Assembly: GCA_963666945.2 (NCBI GenBank) | Contig: CAXXRT010000031.1 | Coordinates: 1 to 64,000, forward strand | Direction of reading: 5' to 3' | Source of the DNA: G963666945 sp963666945 | GTDB lineage: Bacteria > Bacteroidota > Bacteroidia > Bacteroidales > Marinifilaceae | Length of the DNA stretch: 64,000 nt | Part shown: in pieces, positions 45,820 to 56,200 of the stretch | How the letters are laid out: the number at the start of each line of letters is the position of its first letter | Position numbering within the stretch: the first letter of the stretch is position 1 | Notes under the pieces: generated by a model | Database searches by the model: none | What the model saw: only the letters and a program-made list of their open reading frames with translations | What the model was told of the DNA's origin: nothing | Program-made: the position numbers and the translations under genes

Positions 45820-46945
45820 CTACTTTTTTAGTTTCTTTATTAAAATATTTGAATTTAAAACTAAAAATACGGAGGCAGATATATTGTTTTTATCATTAGT
45901 GAAGTCAAAGTAATTTTCTATGCTTCCCCCAATAGTCGCATTTTCCCCTAAATTGTATCTGCACGTGTATTTTAGATTTAGCAGATTACGTCTCTTTGTG
46001 TAAAACTGCGTGTCAAATCTAGAAACACTATGGAAAATATCCAAACCATATGTGCTAAAATAATTCTTGGAATACCAATAACCTACCATAAAACATCCTA
46101 TTCTTGTATCTGAACTCAGAGTTGTGTATATACCTCCTCCATCATCGATAAGAGAAATACTTTCTTTAGTGTGATCTTCAAATGCAGTGAAAAGGATGTT
46201 GAAATTTAAGTATTTAATTGTTTCCGTGTTAATAATTCTTTTATAGTTTAATCCTATCGCCATATTGCTTATTGTTGAAACAGGGGCATCCGATATGTCA
46301 ATTTCTCCACCTTTATGGTTTATTAGAATAAATAAGGGTAGGGAAATAATATTTGATGAATTGGTTTTGCTGAAAATGTAATTCATTTTAAGACCGAATG
46401 TGAATCTCTCCTGTTCAGGAGAGTTCTGTTCAATAAAGTTTTCCCAATCTATCCAGCAGTCCAATTTAAATTTTTCATCATTGTATAGGTACTGAAAACC
46501 TGTCTCAGGCATCCCTTGTATATACTTTTTCGCTTATTGACAGGAATTCTGGAAGATCATGGTTATTGTCATTGTTAATATTTCCGAATATCAATGTATG
46601 CTTTTTATTTGGTTTGAAAACAGCCGATATAAAAAGTGTTGAATTATTCAGACTACCTTCCCCAGAATATTTTAATAAATTAGCCCCCAGGCTTAATCTT
46701 GTTTTTGAATTCAAATAGTATACCATCTGTGGTTTTACTAATGCACCTATAAGTGTATAGCCTTTTGTGATATCCGATTTGTATTCATTATTTTTAAAAA
46801 AATTAATGTTTTCTATTCTGAAGAATAACTTAGTCGAATCTTTTTGATTGAATGTGTTAAATGTATTGAGTATTGGTTTGATATCCTGACTGAAAATTGT
46901 GCCTGTCAGTAACGACAGAAAAACTATAATTATTGTTTTTTTCAT
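45820..46945 (-). pseudogene. Secreted beta-rich protein of unknown family; one frameshift
   Basis: The first part (46505-46945) encodes a signal peptide (KKTIIIVFLSLLTGTIFSQ) and about 125 mature residues. The second part (45820-46512) continues in another frame for 230 residues. Removing one C from CCC at 46513-46515 fuses them into a 374-residue protein with a PETGFQYLYNDE junction. Alternating hydrophobic residues, many aromatic strand ends and a C-terminal LNSNILIKKLKK suggest an outer-membrane barrel. I do not recognise a family. It directly precedes the heptosyltransferase gene on the same strand (1 bp), so they are probably co-transcribed; a functional link with LPS is conjecture. Confidence 0.6.
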
Positions 46946-47077
46946 ATAACGGTCTGATTGTAATTTAATTTTTATATATCAACCTTGATGTGTCATTTTA
47001 TTAAAAGTATAAAGACCTGAGTTTCAAATCTTGCTATTATTATTGTACTTAAGTAGATGCAAAAAAGATTGAAATTC

Positions 47078-47108
47078 TTTGTAAAAAAGATAATATTATA
47101 TACATTTG
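47078..47108 (+). promoter_or_regulatory. Promoter TTTG-N19-TACATTTG of the tRNA-Leu gene
   Basis: TTTG at 47078-47081 and TACATTTG at 47101-47108 are 19 nt apart, and the tRNA begins 14 nt after the -7 box. Confidence 0.85.
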
Positions 47109-47121
47109 CAACCACAAACAA

Positions 47122-47203
47122 GCCCAGGTGGCGGAATTGGTAGACGCGCTGGTCTCAAACACCAGTGGAGCAATCCGTGCCGGTTCGATCCCGGCCCTGG
47201 GTA
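47122..47203 (+). tRNA. tRNA-Leu (anticodon CAA)
   Basis: The 82-nt sequence folds as a class II tRNA. The acceptor arm pairs GCCCAGG with CCTGGGT, closing with a G-U pair. The anticodon stem CTGGT/ACCAG encloses CTCAAAC, giving anticodon CAA for UUG codons. A variable arm (GGA...TCC) and the T arm GCCGG-TTCGATC-CCGGC are present. The CCA end is not encoded. It has its own promoter and a terminator immediately after it. Confidence 0.95.
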
Positions 47204-47211
47204 CAGAACAA

Positions 47212-47246
47212 AAAGATTCTCTTTATTAATAAGGGGATCTTTTTTT
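47212..47246 (+). terminator. Terminator of the tRNA-Leu gene
   Basis: AAAGATTCTCTT and AAGGGGATCTTT pair with two G-U pairs around a short AT loop and run into a T tract of seven. Confidence 0.75.
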
Positions 47247-47280
47247 GTATATGATATTTTCATTGGTTTGAAGATAAATA

Positions 47281-47312
47281 AAAAGTCCTTCACTATACTA
47301 TGAAGGACTTTT
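47281..47312 (-). terminator. Hairpin terminator after the PpiD-type gene
   Basis: AAAAGTCCTTCA and TGAAGGACTTTT form a 12-bp perfect stem with an 8-nt loop, 20 nt after the stop codon at 47333. On the minus strand it ends in TTTTTATTTAT. It can also act on the plus strand. Confidence 0.75.
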
Positions 47313-47332
47313 TAATGAGTAAATATTTTCTA

Positions 47333-49470
47333 CTAATAGAACTTATATCTTTTATCGTCTATGTTTGCATTCTTGATTAGAGCCTGCATATGTGCTCCCT
47401 GATAAAGCATTCTGTACACTAATGTATTTTGAAGCTTGTCTTTTGTCATTTTCAATGCATCCTCACTAACTTCACCTTTTGTAATGTTATTTACAATAAT
47501 AACATATACACCTTGGTTACCTTCAATAGGTTTTGGATATTTTCCCCTTTTCTGTCATCACTGCATTAGCAATAACTTTAGGCTCAATACCTGCTCCCGG
47601 GATCTGGAACGATTCAAAGCTGATTTCGTTAGCTTCTTTAACCTCAAGATTTTGTTTCTGAGCAAGAGAAAGTAAACTCTGACTACCTTTACTAGCAGCT
47701 AAAAGTTCATTAGAGATGATTTCTGCTTTTTTCTGTCGTCTGATTTCTCTTATTATTGAAGAAGATACTTTGTTTATAGGCGTAGTTCCTTTTTCGTTTA
47801 TTTCTGAAAGAACAGCAATAACAAATTTACCTTCAAGTTCAAAAATAGCCGAACCTTCCTTGTCCTTAACTAAGGAATTCGGTTCTTCCGTTAGTATAGA
47901 TAGCTTTTATTAATTCTCTTGGCTTATCCAGTCCGGCAAGAGTCTTATCATTCTTTCTAATGTTTGTTCCAATCCTTTTAGTTACTCCTTCTTTTTCTGC
48001 GCTAGCAGAGAAGTCTTCTGAAGTCTCAACATTCTGAGCGAATTTAACGGCTTTGGAATAAATTTTATTAAAAGTATTCTGACTTGCCGATATTTCTCTT
48101 GCCACAACAGCAATCTGAACTTTTCTTTCCGTTTAGCCTGTTCGGTTACTTGTACAACGTGAGCTCCAAATTGAGTCAATACAACTTTTATTTTATTTTT
48201 CTTAGCAAAGAAACAAGTATCACTGAATGGCTGTACCATTTGTCTTGGACCAAACCATCCAAGGTCACCACCGTTAACAGCAGAATTTTTATCTGCAGAT
48301 ATCTCACGAGCCATTTTATCAAAGTCTGCACCTTTTCTTAAAAGGTTTGCAAGACTGTCTGCTTTTACCTTAGCACCGGCAAAATCATTGTTGATTGGCT
48401 GAATAAGTATGTGACGAGCTTTAACAGAGTCAGGCAACATTTTTACATCATTTATTTTTGCAACCTTAAAGAAACTGTCTTCTTCGTAAGGACCAAAAAC
48501 TTCACCTTCCTCAGCAGTAAACATGAAATTATCAAGATCAGATATTTTATTCTCACCTTTCTTGAAGAAATATCCATTGAATTTTAAATCAGAATTTAAA
48601 TCAACGTACTCTTTGTTGTCTTTGCTTCCTTTAAATTCGTTTAATAATTCTGTTACATATTTTTTTGAAGCAGCTCTGTCTTCTTCAGAAGGATCAATAT
48701 TGAATGTAACATACTGGATCTTTCTGGTTTCATCTTGTTCGAAAGATATTTGTGTGAATTGTAATATTCCCTTATTTCATCGGAGCTGACACTAACAGTA
48801 CTATCAGCTACTGAAGAATATTTCTTTACCAAATAGCTAAAATCAACTTTCTTTCCTGCATTCTCTAAGATTTCCTTGGCTCTTGGAGTTGAAATGAAGA
48901 ACGATTTTTGAATTAGCTCGTTGTATTTTTCAAGTTGCCTTGCAGACTTTACCTGATCTTCTATATTTAACCAATACATCTTTTGCGGAGTTCCATCTTG
49001 CGCATTGATTAATTGTTTAAGGACCTGAAGAATTCTTGTTTTATCAACAAAACCTTTTTCATCCTGGAAAATCTGACGAACGATAGGAGAAAGATTTTCT
49101 CCCTGAACAAGTTCAAATAACTCATCAGAGCTTACTTTTAATCCCAGTTCTTCATATTCTTTGGTCATTATAACTTCCTGAACCAATTCCTGCCAGGTGT
49201 TTTCCCTGACCTTTTCCTTGCTGTTCTGTAGTTAACGCACTTTGCCCACTCATCATTTGGGCTATATTTTCATTATGTTTTACTCTTTTTTTGAAAATCC
49301 ATTATTGAGATTGATTCATCTGCAATAACAGCCATTTCAGTTTTTGAGCCTCTTAATAAAGCTCCACCAGAATTCAGTGCATCTCCAACAATAAATGCAA
49401 ACAGTGCTGCACCAATAACAATTGCTACAAGAATTCCAGCGCGGTTTCTGATCTTTTGTAATGTTGCCAT
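47333..49470 (-). pseudogene. ppiD: PpiD-type peptidyl-prolyl isomerase (SurA N-terminal domain); six single-base indels
   Basis: The first frame (49273-49470) gives a basic start and one membrane helix (about 12-30), as in inner-membrane PpiD foldases. Frames then change at T7 49286-49292 (+1), CC 49210-49211 (+1), AAA 48742-48744 (-1), T4 48121-48124 (-1), CC 47888-47889 (+1) and T4C4 47540-47547 (+1). Correcting all six yields one open frame of 711 residues ending in TAG at 47333-47335, the normal size of Bacteroidota PpiD. Parvulin features such as KARHILIQP and GGDLGWFG sit near residues 330-400. PpiD helps outer-membrane proteins fold in the periplasm. No stop occurs inside any segment once corrected, which speaks for sequence error or very recent loss. 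Confidence 0.85.
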
Positions 49471-49516
49471 TTGATATTTTTGTTTAAATATTTCGAAAAA
49501 TTAGGCTACGAATATA

Positions 49517-49551
49517 CAAAAAGCTGTCAGTTTTTGCAAGTCTGACAGCTT
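49517..49551 (-). terminator. Terminator of topA
   Basis: AAGCTGTCAG and CTGACAGCTT form a 10-bp perfect stem with an 11-nt loop. On the minus strand it runs into TTTTTGT, 9 nt after the topA stop. Confidence 0.85.
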
Positions 49552-49559
49552 AATTAAAT

Positions 49560-51866
49560 TTATTTCTTTTTCTTCTTTTGCCCTTCTATAAGAGATAAAC
49601 AATCTTCGTAGGATAGTTCCTCCGGTACTTGTTTTTTAGGAATCTTGTAATTTTTCTTCTTGTAAGCTATGTAAGGTCCATATCTTCCATTTAGAATTTG
49701 TAGCTCCTCATCGTTGGCGAAAGTCTTAATTATTTTATTGTTATCTGCTTCTCTTTTTTCAAGGATTAGCTCTATGGCTCTCTCCAGAGTGACTGAAAGT
49801 GGGTCATCAATTCCTTTCTTTAGAGATACAAATTTATTGTTGTGTCTTACATAAGGTCCAAATCTACCCAGACCAACAGTAACAGATTTTTCTTCAAATT
49901 CTCCTAATTCCCTTGGGAATTTAAATAACTCAAGGGCTTCTTCTATAGTTATTGTTTCTATACTCTGGTTTTTTTTCAGACTGGCAAATCGGGGAGACTC
50001 TTCATCTTCCGATGTTCCTATCTGGGCAATAGGACCAAATCTGCCTATACGAACAGAAACAGGTTTACCTGTTTTTGGATCTTCTCCCAATATTCTTTCT
50101 CCTGTTTTTCTTTCTGAGACCTCAAGCGTATTTTCTACAGTTTTGTGAAATGGAGTATAAAATGCGGAAATACTTTCTTGCCATACCGATTCTCCTGCTG
50201 CAATGGTGTCTAACATTTCTTCTGCCTGAGCAGTGAAATTATAGTCCATTATCTTCTTAAAGTACTCAGTAAGGAAATCTGTCACTACAAGACCAATATC
50301 CGTTGGAAATAATTTTTTATTTTCTGTTCCTGAAATCTTTTCCTTGGTCTCTTTTGAGATATTGTCGTCAATAAGAGACAATACCTTATATTCACATTTT
50401 TCACCTTCTCTGCTTTCTTTTACAACATAACCTCTGTTTTGAACAGTGGTTATTGTTGGGGCATATGTAGATGGTCGTCCTATTCCAAGTTCTTCCATCT
50501 TTTTAACCAGGCTGGCTTCGGTGAATCGTGGAGGATGATTGGTGAATTGTTGGGTTGCAACAATATCTTTTGGGATAAGAATATCTCCTTCATTAATAGG
50601 AGGAAGAAGTTTGCTGTCTCCACTCTCTGTCTCTTCATCTGAAGATTCTTTGTAAACCTTCAAGAATCCGTCAAAGACTACTACCTCTCCGGTTGCCTGA
50701 AATAATTTGTCGCTATCACCAATTTTTATCTTTATTATAGTCTTTTCCAGCTTGGCATCCGACATTTGTGATGCCAAAGTACGTTTCCAGATTAGGTCAT
50801 AAAGCTTTTTTTCCTGATCAGTACCGGATACGGTCTGTTTGTCCATGTATGTGGGCCTGATAGCTTCGTGGGCTTCCTGAGCTCCTTTTGTTTTGGTGCT
50901 GTATTTACGGGTTTTGCTATACTCCTCTCCATGATTTTCTAAAATCGCTTCCCTGGCTGTTGTAATAGCAAGATTAGAAAGATTTACCGAGTCAGTCCTC
51001 ATGTAAGTTATCTTTCCCGCTTCATATAGCTTTTGAGCAATGCTCATAGTTTGTGAAACTGAAAAACCAAGTTTACGACCTGCTTCCTGCTGTAAAGTAG
51101 ATGTTGTGAATGGGGCCGCTGGTTTTCTTGTAAGAGGTTTTTTCTCAATGTTTGCAACACTAAAGTCTTTGCCTTTGCATTCCTCTAGGAAATGTTCCGT
51201 GTCTTCTATGCTGTTAAACCTTTCGGGAAGTTCCGCTCTTAATATAGTAAGATTATCAGATCTGTCTCTTACTTCAAAATTTGCAATTACTCTAAAATAG
51301 CTTGTTGGCTTAAAGTTGTTTATCTCCCTCTCTCTTTCTACTATAAGTCTTACTGCAACAGATTGCACCCTTCCTGCTGAAAGAGATGGTTTTATCTTTC
51401 TCCATAATACAGGTGAAAGTTCAAAACCTACAAGTCTGTCCAGAATTCTTCTTGCCTGCTGTGCGTTAACAAGATTATCATCAATCTCCCTTGGGTTATT
51501 TATTGCCTCCGTTATAGCCTCTTTTGTTATTTCATGAAAAACAATACGTTTAGTATTTTCTTTTTTCAATTTAAGAACCTCATAAAGATGCCAGGCAATT
51601 GCTTCTCCTTCCCGGTCTTCATCGGAAGCTAACCAAACAATCTTTGCTTCTTTTGCAAGATCTTTAAGTTCTTTTACAACCTTCTTTTTATCTGATGAAA
51701 TCTTATATGTAGGCTTAAAATTATTTTCTATATCTATACCCAGATCTTTTTTCTCCAAGTCCCTTATATGTCCAAAGCTGGAGCGTACCGTAAAATCCTT
51801 TCCCAGGAATTTTTCAATGGTTTTTGCTTTTGCAGGGGACTCAACAATAACTAAATTCTCAACCAT
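49560..51866 (-). CDS. topA: DNA topoisomerase I
   Basis: The start at 51866 (768 residues, MVENLVIVESPAKAKTIE) is preferred; an in-frame Met 9 nt upstream would add three residues. The TOPRIM domain (about 3-115) has ESPAKAKTIE and WLASDEDREGEAIAWHL, with the metal-binding D-x-D-x-E. The catalytic tyrosine is in KITYMRTDSVNLS near 287-299, and GRPSTYAP is near 465. Instead of the C4 zinc fingers of E. coli TopA, the C-terminus has repeats of GRFGP and GRYGPYIAY type (about 595-745) and a lysine tail. It relaxes negative supercoils. It has its own promoter and terminator. Confidence 0.95.
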   Translation of the reverse strand: MVENLVIVESPAKAKTIEKFLGKDFTVRSSFGHIRDLEKKDLGIDIENNFKPTYKISSDKKKVVKELKDLAKEAKIVWLASDEDREGEAIAWHLYEVLKLKKENTKRIVFHEITKEAITEAINNPREIDDNLVNAQQARRILDRLVGFELSPVLWRKIKPSLSAGRVQSVAVRLIVEREREINNFKPTSYFRVIANFEVRDRSDNLTILRAELPERFNSIEDTEHFLEECKGKDFSVANIEKKPLTRKPAAPFTTSTLQQEAGRKLGFSVSQTMSIAQKLYEAGKITYMRTDSVNLSNLAITTAREAILENHGEEYSKTRKYSTKTKGAQEAHEAIRPTYMDKQTVSGTDQEKKLYDLIWKRTLASQMSDAKLEKTIIKIKIGDSDKLFQATGEVVVFDGFLKVYKESSDEETESGDSKLLPPINEGDILIPKDIVATQQFTNHPPRFTEASLVKKMEELGIGRPSTYAPTITTVQNRGYVVKESREGEKCEYKVLSLIDDNISKETKEKISGTENKKLFPTDIGLVVTDFLTEYFKKIMDYNFTAQAEEMLDTIAAGESVWQESISAFYTPFHKTVENTLEVSERKTGERILGEDPKTGKPVSVRIGRFGPIAQIGTSEDEESPRFASLKKNQSIETITIEEALELFKFPRELGEFEEKSVTVGLGRFGPYVRHNNKFVSLKKGIDDPLSVTLERAIELILEKREADNNKIIKTFANDEELQILNGRYGPYIAYKKKNYKIPKKQVPEELSYEDCLSLIEGQKKKKK

Positions 51867-51905
51867 ATCAACCATTATTAGGGTTAGTTTTCAATAAAGT
51901 GCCTG

Positions 51906-51938
51906 CAAAAATACAATAATAAAAATGGTAAGATCAAA
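51906..51938 (-). promoter_or_regulatory. Promoter TTTG-N21-TATTTTTG for topA
   Basis: On the minus strand, TTTG (51938-51935) and TATTTTTG (51913-51906) are 21 nt apart. The predicted start is about 30 nt before the topA ATG at 51866. Confidence 0.65.
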
Positions 51939-51998
51939 TTTTTCAGGATGTTTTTGAAAAAATACCTGTTATGATTGATGAAATGTGTCTGATTATTT

Positions 51999-52042
51999 CC
52001 TCTGTTTTTAAAGTAAAAATCAATCCCTTTAAAACACAGAGG
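51999..52042 (-). terminator. Long hairpin between lspA and topA
   Basis: CCTCTGTTTTTAAAG and CTTTAAAACACAGAGG pair with a single bulged base around a 13-nt loop. It lies 75 nt past the lspA stop. The minus-strand tail lacks a T run, so it may be an RNA-stabilising hairpin or a factor-assisted terminator. Confidence 0.45.
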
Positions 52043-52116
52043 ACTAGTATAATAAGAAAATATTATAGATGATATTTTTGTCTAATGTAGATATTGGATG
52101 AAATATTTTGTTGATA

Positions 52117-52725
52117 TTATTTTTTTGAAGAAAAAAACTTTCGGTAGAAAAGAATAATCATAAACACACCTATACTTATATATGAGTCGGCTAAATTGAA
52201 TACCGGTCTGAAAAATATAAGGTGTTTACCTCCCCAGATAGGAAACCAGTCAGGTAAAAATCCTTCATAAAGAGGGAAGTATAACATATCGACAACCTTT
52301 CCGTGAAGGAAAGTACTGTAACCTCCGAATTCAGGAAACATAGTAGCAACCTGACCATAGCTGTCGCTAAATATCATGCCATAGAACAGGCAATCAATAA
52401 TATTGCCGAGAGCTCCGACAAAAATAAGACAAAATGCAAAGACAAGGCCTTTAGGAGCCTTTTCTTTTATTAATTTTGATATATACCATCCAATACCACA
52501 TACGGCAACTACTCTAAATAAGGTTAGAAATATTTTCCCAAATCTGCCTCCGAATTCCATACCAAAAGCCATCCCATTATTTTCAATGAAATGTATACGG
52601 AACCAGTTACCTAATACGTTAAATTCTTCCCCTAATGTCATGGTAGTCTTTATTGTTATCTTAACTACCTGATCTATTATTAACAGTAATATTATAAATA
52701 TTATCGAATGGTATTTTTTTGACAT
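52117..52725 (-). CDS. lspA: Lipoprotein signal peptidase (signal peptidase II)
   Basis: This 202-residue inner-membrane protein has four membrane helices (about 7-27, 65-85, 93-113, 178-197). The catalytic aspartates are D146 in GKVVDML and D180 in FNLADSYIS. FIENNGMAFG near 46-55 and GALGNIIDC near 104-112 are the other conserved blocks. The protein is longer than the E. coli enzyme because of a loop of about 35 residues before D146, usual in Bacteroidota. It cleaves lipoprotein leaders such as those of the DUF4270 protein and the lipoprotein at 32351. It follows dksA by 18 bp. Confidence 0.94.
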   Translation of the reverse strand: MSKKYHSIIFIILLLIIDQVVKITIKTTMTLGEEFNVLGNWFRIHFIENNGMAFGMEFGGRFGKIFLTLFRVVAVCGIGWYISKLIKEKAPKGLVFAFCLIFVGALGNIIDCLFYGMIFSDSYGQVATMFPEFGGYSTFLHGKVVDMLYFPLYEGFLPDWFPIWGGKHLIFFRPVFNLADSYISIGVFMIILFYRKFFSSKK

Positions 52726-52743
52726 CTCTACTCTATCTAGTAA

Positions 52744-53124
52744 TTAGCTCCCCTGTTTCATTTTTGCTTCAATGCTTAAAGTAGCATGAGGAACTGCACG
52801 CAACCTTTCTTTTGAAATTAATTTGCCTGTTTCTCTACAGATTCCATAAGTTTTATTTTCTATCCTTATAAGTGCTCCTTCAAGGTGTGAAATAAACTTC
52901 GATTGTCTTTGTGCTAACTTTCCAGCTTCTTCTTTTGATAAAACAGAAGCACCTTCTTCCAATACTTTGAACGTAGGAGAAGTATCCTGTGTATCATTAC
53001 CGTCAGTATTGGAGATTACAGCCTTCAGGATCTCATAATCTTTTCTGGCTTTTTCTAACTTCTGAAGAATTAATTCTTTGAATTCTTGTAATTCCTCATC
53101 AGAGTATCTTTTTTTTTCTGCCAT
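52744..53124 (-). CDS. dksA: DksA/TraR-family regulator with degenerate zinc finger
   Basis: The ATG at 53122-53124 (126 residues, MAEKKRYSDEELQEF) is chosen over an upstream in-frame Met, whose extension (IFFIILGQN) is not family-like. The first 80 residues form the coiled coil that enters the RNA polymerase secondary channel, ending in the SKEEAGKLAQRQSKFI helix. The C-terminal globule YGICRETGKLISKERL...PHATLSIEAK keeps only one of the four zinc-binding cysteines; Thr, Ser and Ala take the other places. Similar cysteine-poor forms occur elsewhere in Bacteroidota. It likely tunes transcription in stress. It lies between ileS and lspA. Confidence 0.88.
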   Translation of the reverse strand: MAEKKRYSDEELQEFKELILQKLEKARKDYEILKAVISNTDGNDTQDTSPTFKVLEEGASVLSKEEAGKLAQRQSKFISHLEGALIRIENKTYGICRETGKLISKERLRAVPHATLSIEAKMKQGS

Positions 53125-53211
53125 AGTTTTAAAGTTTTGCCCTAAAATAATAAAAAAAATCATTTATTGAACAAAGGCGGTATAGTTTATTCTGATAAAT
53201 TTTCCAAAAAG

Positions 53212-53245
53212 TTAATCCTATGCATAATATTATGCATAGGATTAA
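53212..53245 (-). terminator. Perfect 34-bp palindrome between ileS and dksA
   Basis: The 34 bases from 53212 to 53245 are an exact palindrome (17-bp arms, no spacer), starting 5 nt after the ileS stop codon. In RNA it would fold into a long hairpin. The minus-strand flank ACTTTTTGG gives a short T run, so it likely terminates or attenuates transcription from ileS into dksA-lspA. Confidence 0.6.
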
Positions 53246-53249
53246 TTAT

Positions 53250-56200
53250 TTAAGCTTTTTCAATTTTAATATAAGTGTTCACTTCATCAATTTCTACAGC
53301 CTTGGCATTCTCTTCGTTAAGTTCGTCAGAAAGCATTACGCTTACGGCAAGAACCTGACTGCCGATGTATTCCTTGTGATTTTGAACAGCAAGATTAATT
53401 TCTTCGTGTTTGCCAATCTCAAGTATTATCTTGTCGGTAACATCGAAATTACATTCTTTCCTGAAATTTTGAATCCTGTTGATGAATTCCCTTGCAATAC
53501 CTTCCTGTTTAAGATCTTCGGTAATGTTTATGTCAAGGGCAACTGAAAGTTTGCCTTCGTTGGCAACCAGCCATCCCGGAATGTCTTCCGATAAAATCTC
53601 AACATCAGAAACTTCAATCTGTACAGGTTTCTCATCAATAAGAATCTCATAATAACCTGATTTCTCAAGGTTCATTATGTCGCTCTGACTCATCTGGTTT
53701 ATTGCTCCGGCAACCTGCTTCATTTGTTTCCCGAATTTAGGACCAAGTTTCTTGAAATCAGGCTTAATCTTTTTAACAAGTATACCTGCGGTATCTGTTA
53801 TATATTCAATTTCCTTAACATTTATCTCTGAAAGAATAATGTTTTTAACGGCTTCAAGCTGAGTTTCCATACTTTCGTCAAGTATAGGAATCATTATCTT
53901 GCTCAATGGCTGTCTCACCCTTATCTGTACTTTTCTTCTAAGTCCAAGAACCATAGAAGAAATATTCTGTGCCATATCCATTCTTTCTTCAAGATCCTTG
54001 TCAATACAAGTCTCATCAGACACAGGGAATTCTCCTAAATGTATGGAAGAAACCTCATGTTTCCCGGAAACAGAATTCAGGTCCTTAAATAGCATGTCGG
54101 AATAGAAAGGAGCTATAGGTGACATTAATATCGATATTGTCTCCAGACATTTGTATAAAGTCTGGTATGCCGATGTTTTGTCTTTTGATTGTTCTCCTCC
54201 CCAGTATCTTTTCCTTGAAAGACGAACATACCAGTTAGAAAGATTTTCAGTCACAAAATTCTGAATAGCCCTTCCAGCTCTTGTAGGTTCATAATTTAAG
54301 TAAGCATCTTCTACTTCTTTTATCAAAGAATTCAAAAGAGACAATATCCATCGGTCTATCTCCGGACGCTCTTCTATAGGAAGATCAGCCTCCGAGTAGT
54401 TGAAATTGTCAACATTTGCATATAATGAGAAGAAGGAATATGTATTGTAAAGAGTACCGAAGAATTTTCTTTTTACTTCCTCAATACCGTTTAAGTCAAA
54501 TTTAAGGTTATCCCATGGTTGAGAGTTAGTAATCATATACCATCTCAATGGGTCGGAACCATATTTTTCTATTGTCTCGAATGGATCCACAGCATTTCCA
54601 AGACGCTTAGACATCTTGTTTCCTTTGGCATCAAGAACAAGTCCGTTGGAAATAATGTTTTTGAATGCTACTGAGTCAAATTCCATTGTTGCAATAGCAT
54701 GAAGAGTAAAGAACCATCCCCTTGTCTGGTCAACACCCTCAGCTATGAAGTCAGCAGGGAATCTTTCTCCCGATTCAATAGCCTCTTTGTTTTCGAAAGG
54801 ATAGTGGGCCTGGGCATAAGGCATGGCACCCGAATCGAACCATACATCAATAAGGTCTTTCTCCCTTTGCATTGGCTTTCCACTATCAGAAACCAAAACA
54901 ATATTGTCCACATATGGTCTGTGCAGGTCAATCTTTTCATAATTATCCTTAGAAAAATCTCCTGCAATAAATCCTTTATAAGGATTCTCTGTCATGTAGC
55001 CTTTATCTATAGACTTTTCTATTTCGTTGTATAATTCCTCTACGGAACCAATACATTTTATCTCATTTCTGTCTTCTGTTGCCCATATCGGAAGTGGTGT
55101 TCCCCAGTAACGTGAGCGTGACAGATTCCAGTCAACAAGGTTCTCAAGCCATTTGCCAAAACGACCCTCCCCGGTGCTTTTAGGCTTCCAGTTGATAGTC
55201 TTGTTAAGCTCAAGCATCCTTTCCTTAACCTCTGTTGTTTTTATAAACCATGAGTCAAGAGGATAGTAAAGAATAGGCTTGTCTGTACGCCAGCAATGAG
55301 GATAGTTGTGTATATGCTTTTCAACTTTAAATGCTTTGTCTTCTTTTTTAAGCATTACAGAAAGATCAACATCAAGTATAGGGCTATCTTCAGTAGCATC
55401 TTTATCATAGTCATTCTTCACGTATCTTCCTGCGTATTCAGAATAAAGCTCTTTATTTACGTTGTTTGCAATAAATTCAGCATCAAGCTCTTCTATTGGA
55501 AAGAATCTTCCCTGCTTGTCGACCATCGGCTGAGTGTTGCCTTCCTTGTCAATAAGAATTAGGGGAGCAATTCCTGCAACCTTGGCCACACGGTTATCGT
55601 CGGCACCAAAAGTAGGGGCAATGTGAACTATACCTGTACCATCTTCTGTTGTTACATAGTCACCAAGAATTACGCGGAAAGCATCACCATCTGGTTTTAT
55701 CCATGGAATAAGTTGTTCGAAAGAAATACCTTCCAGTTCTGTTCCTTTGTATTCCTTTATTACTTTAAAAGGGATAAGTTTATCACCCTCTTTGTAATCT
55801 TCAAGATTAAGATCTGCAGCTTTAGGATTAAAGTAAGCAGATAGTCTGTCTTTAGCCAGGATTACAGTCGTGGGCTTTCCTGTATATGGATTAAAAGTGC
55901 GAACTTTAACGTAGTTAATGCCAGGACCTACTGCCAAAGCAGTGTTTGAAGGTAATGTCCAAGGTGTAGTTGTCCATGCTATAAAGCTGACATCTGTATC
56001 AGTATCTTCGAATAAGAATTCAGATTTATCGTTTCTTACAGCATAAAACTGTGCCACACAGGTAGTGTCCTTTACATCACGGTAACAACCAGGCTGATTA
56101 AGCTCGTGAGTACTTAATCCTGTACCTGCTGCAGGTGAATAAGGCTGAATAGTATATCCTTTATATATTAAACCTTTATCGAAAAGTCTTCTTAAAAGAA

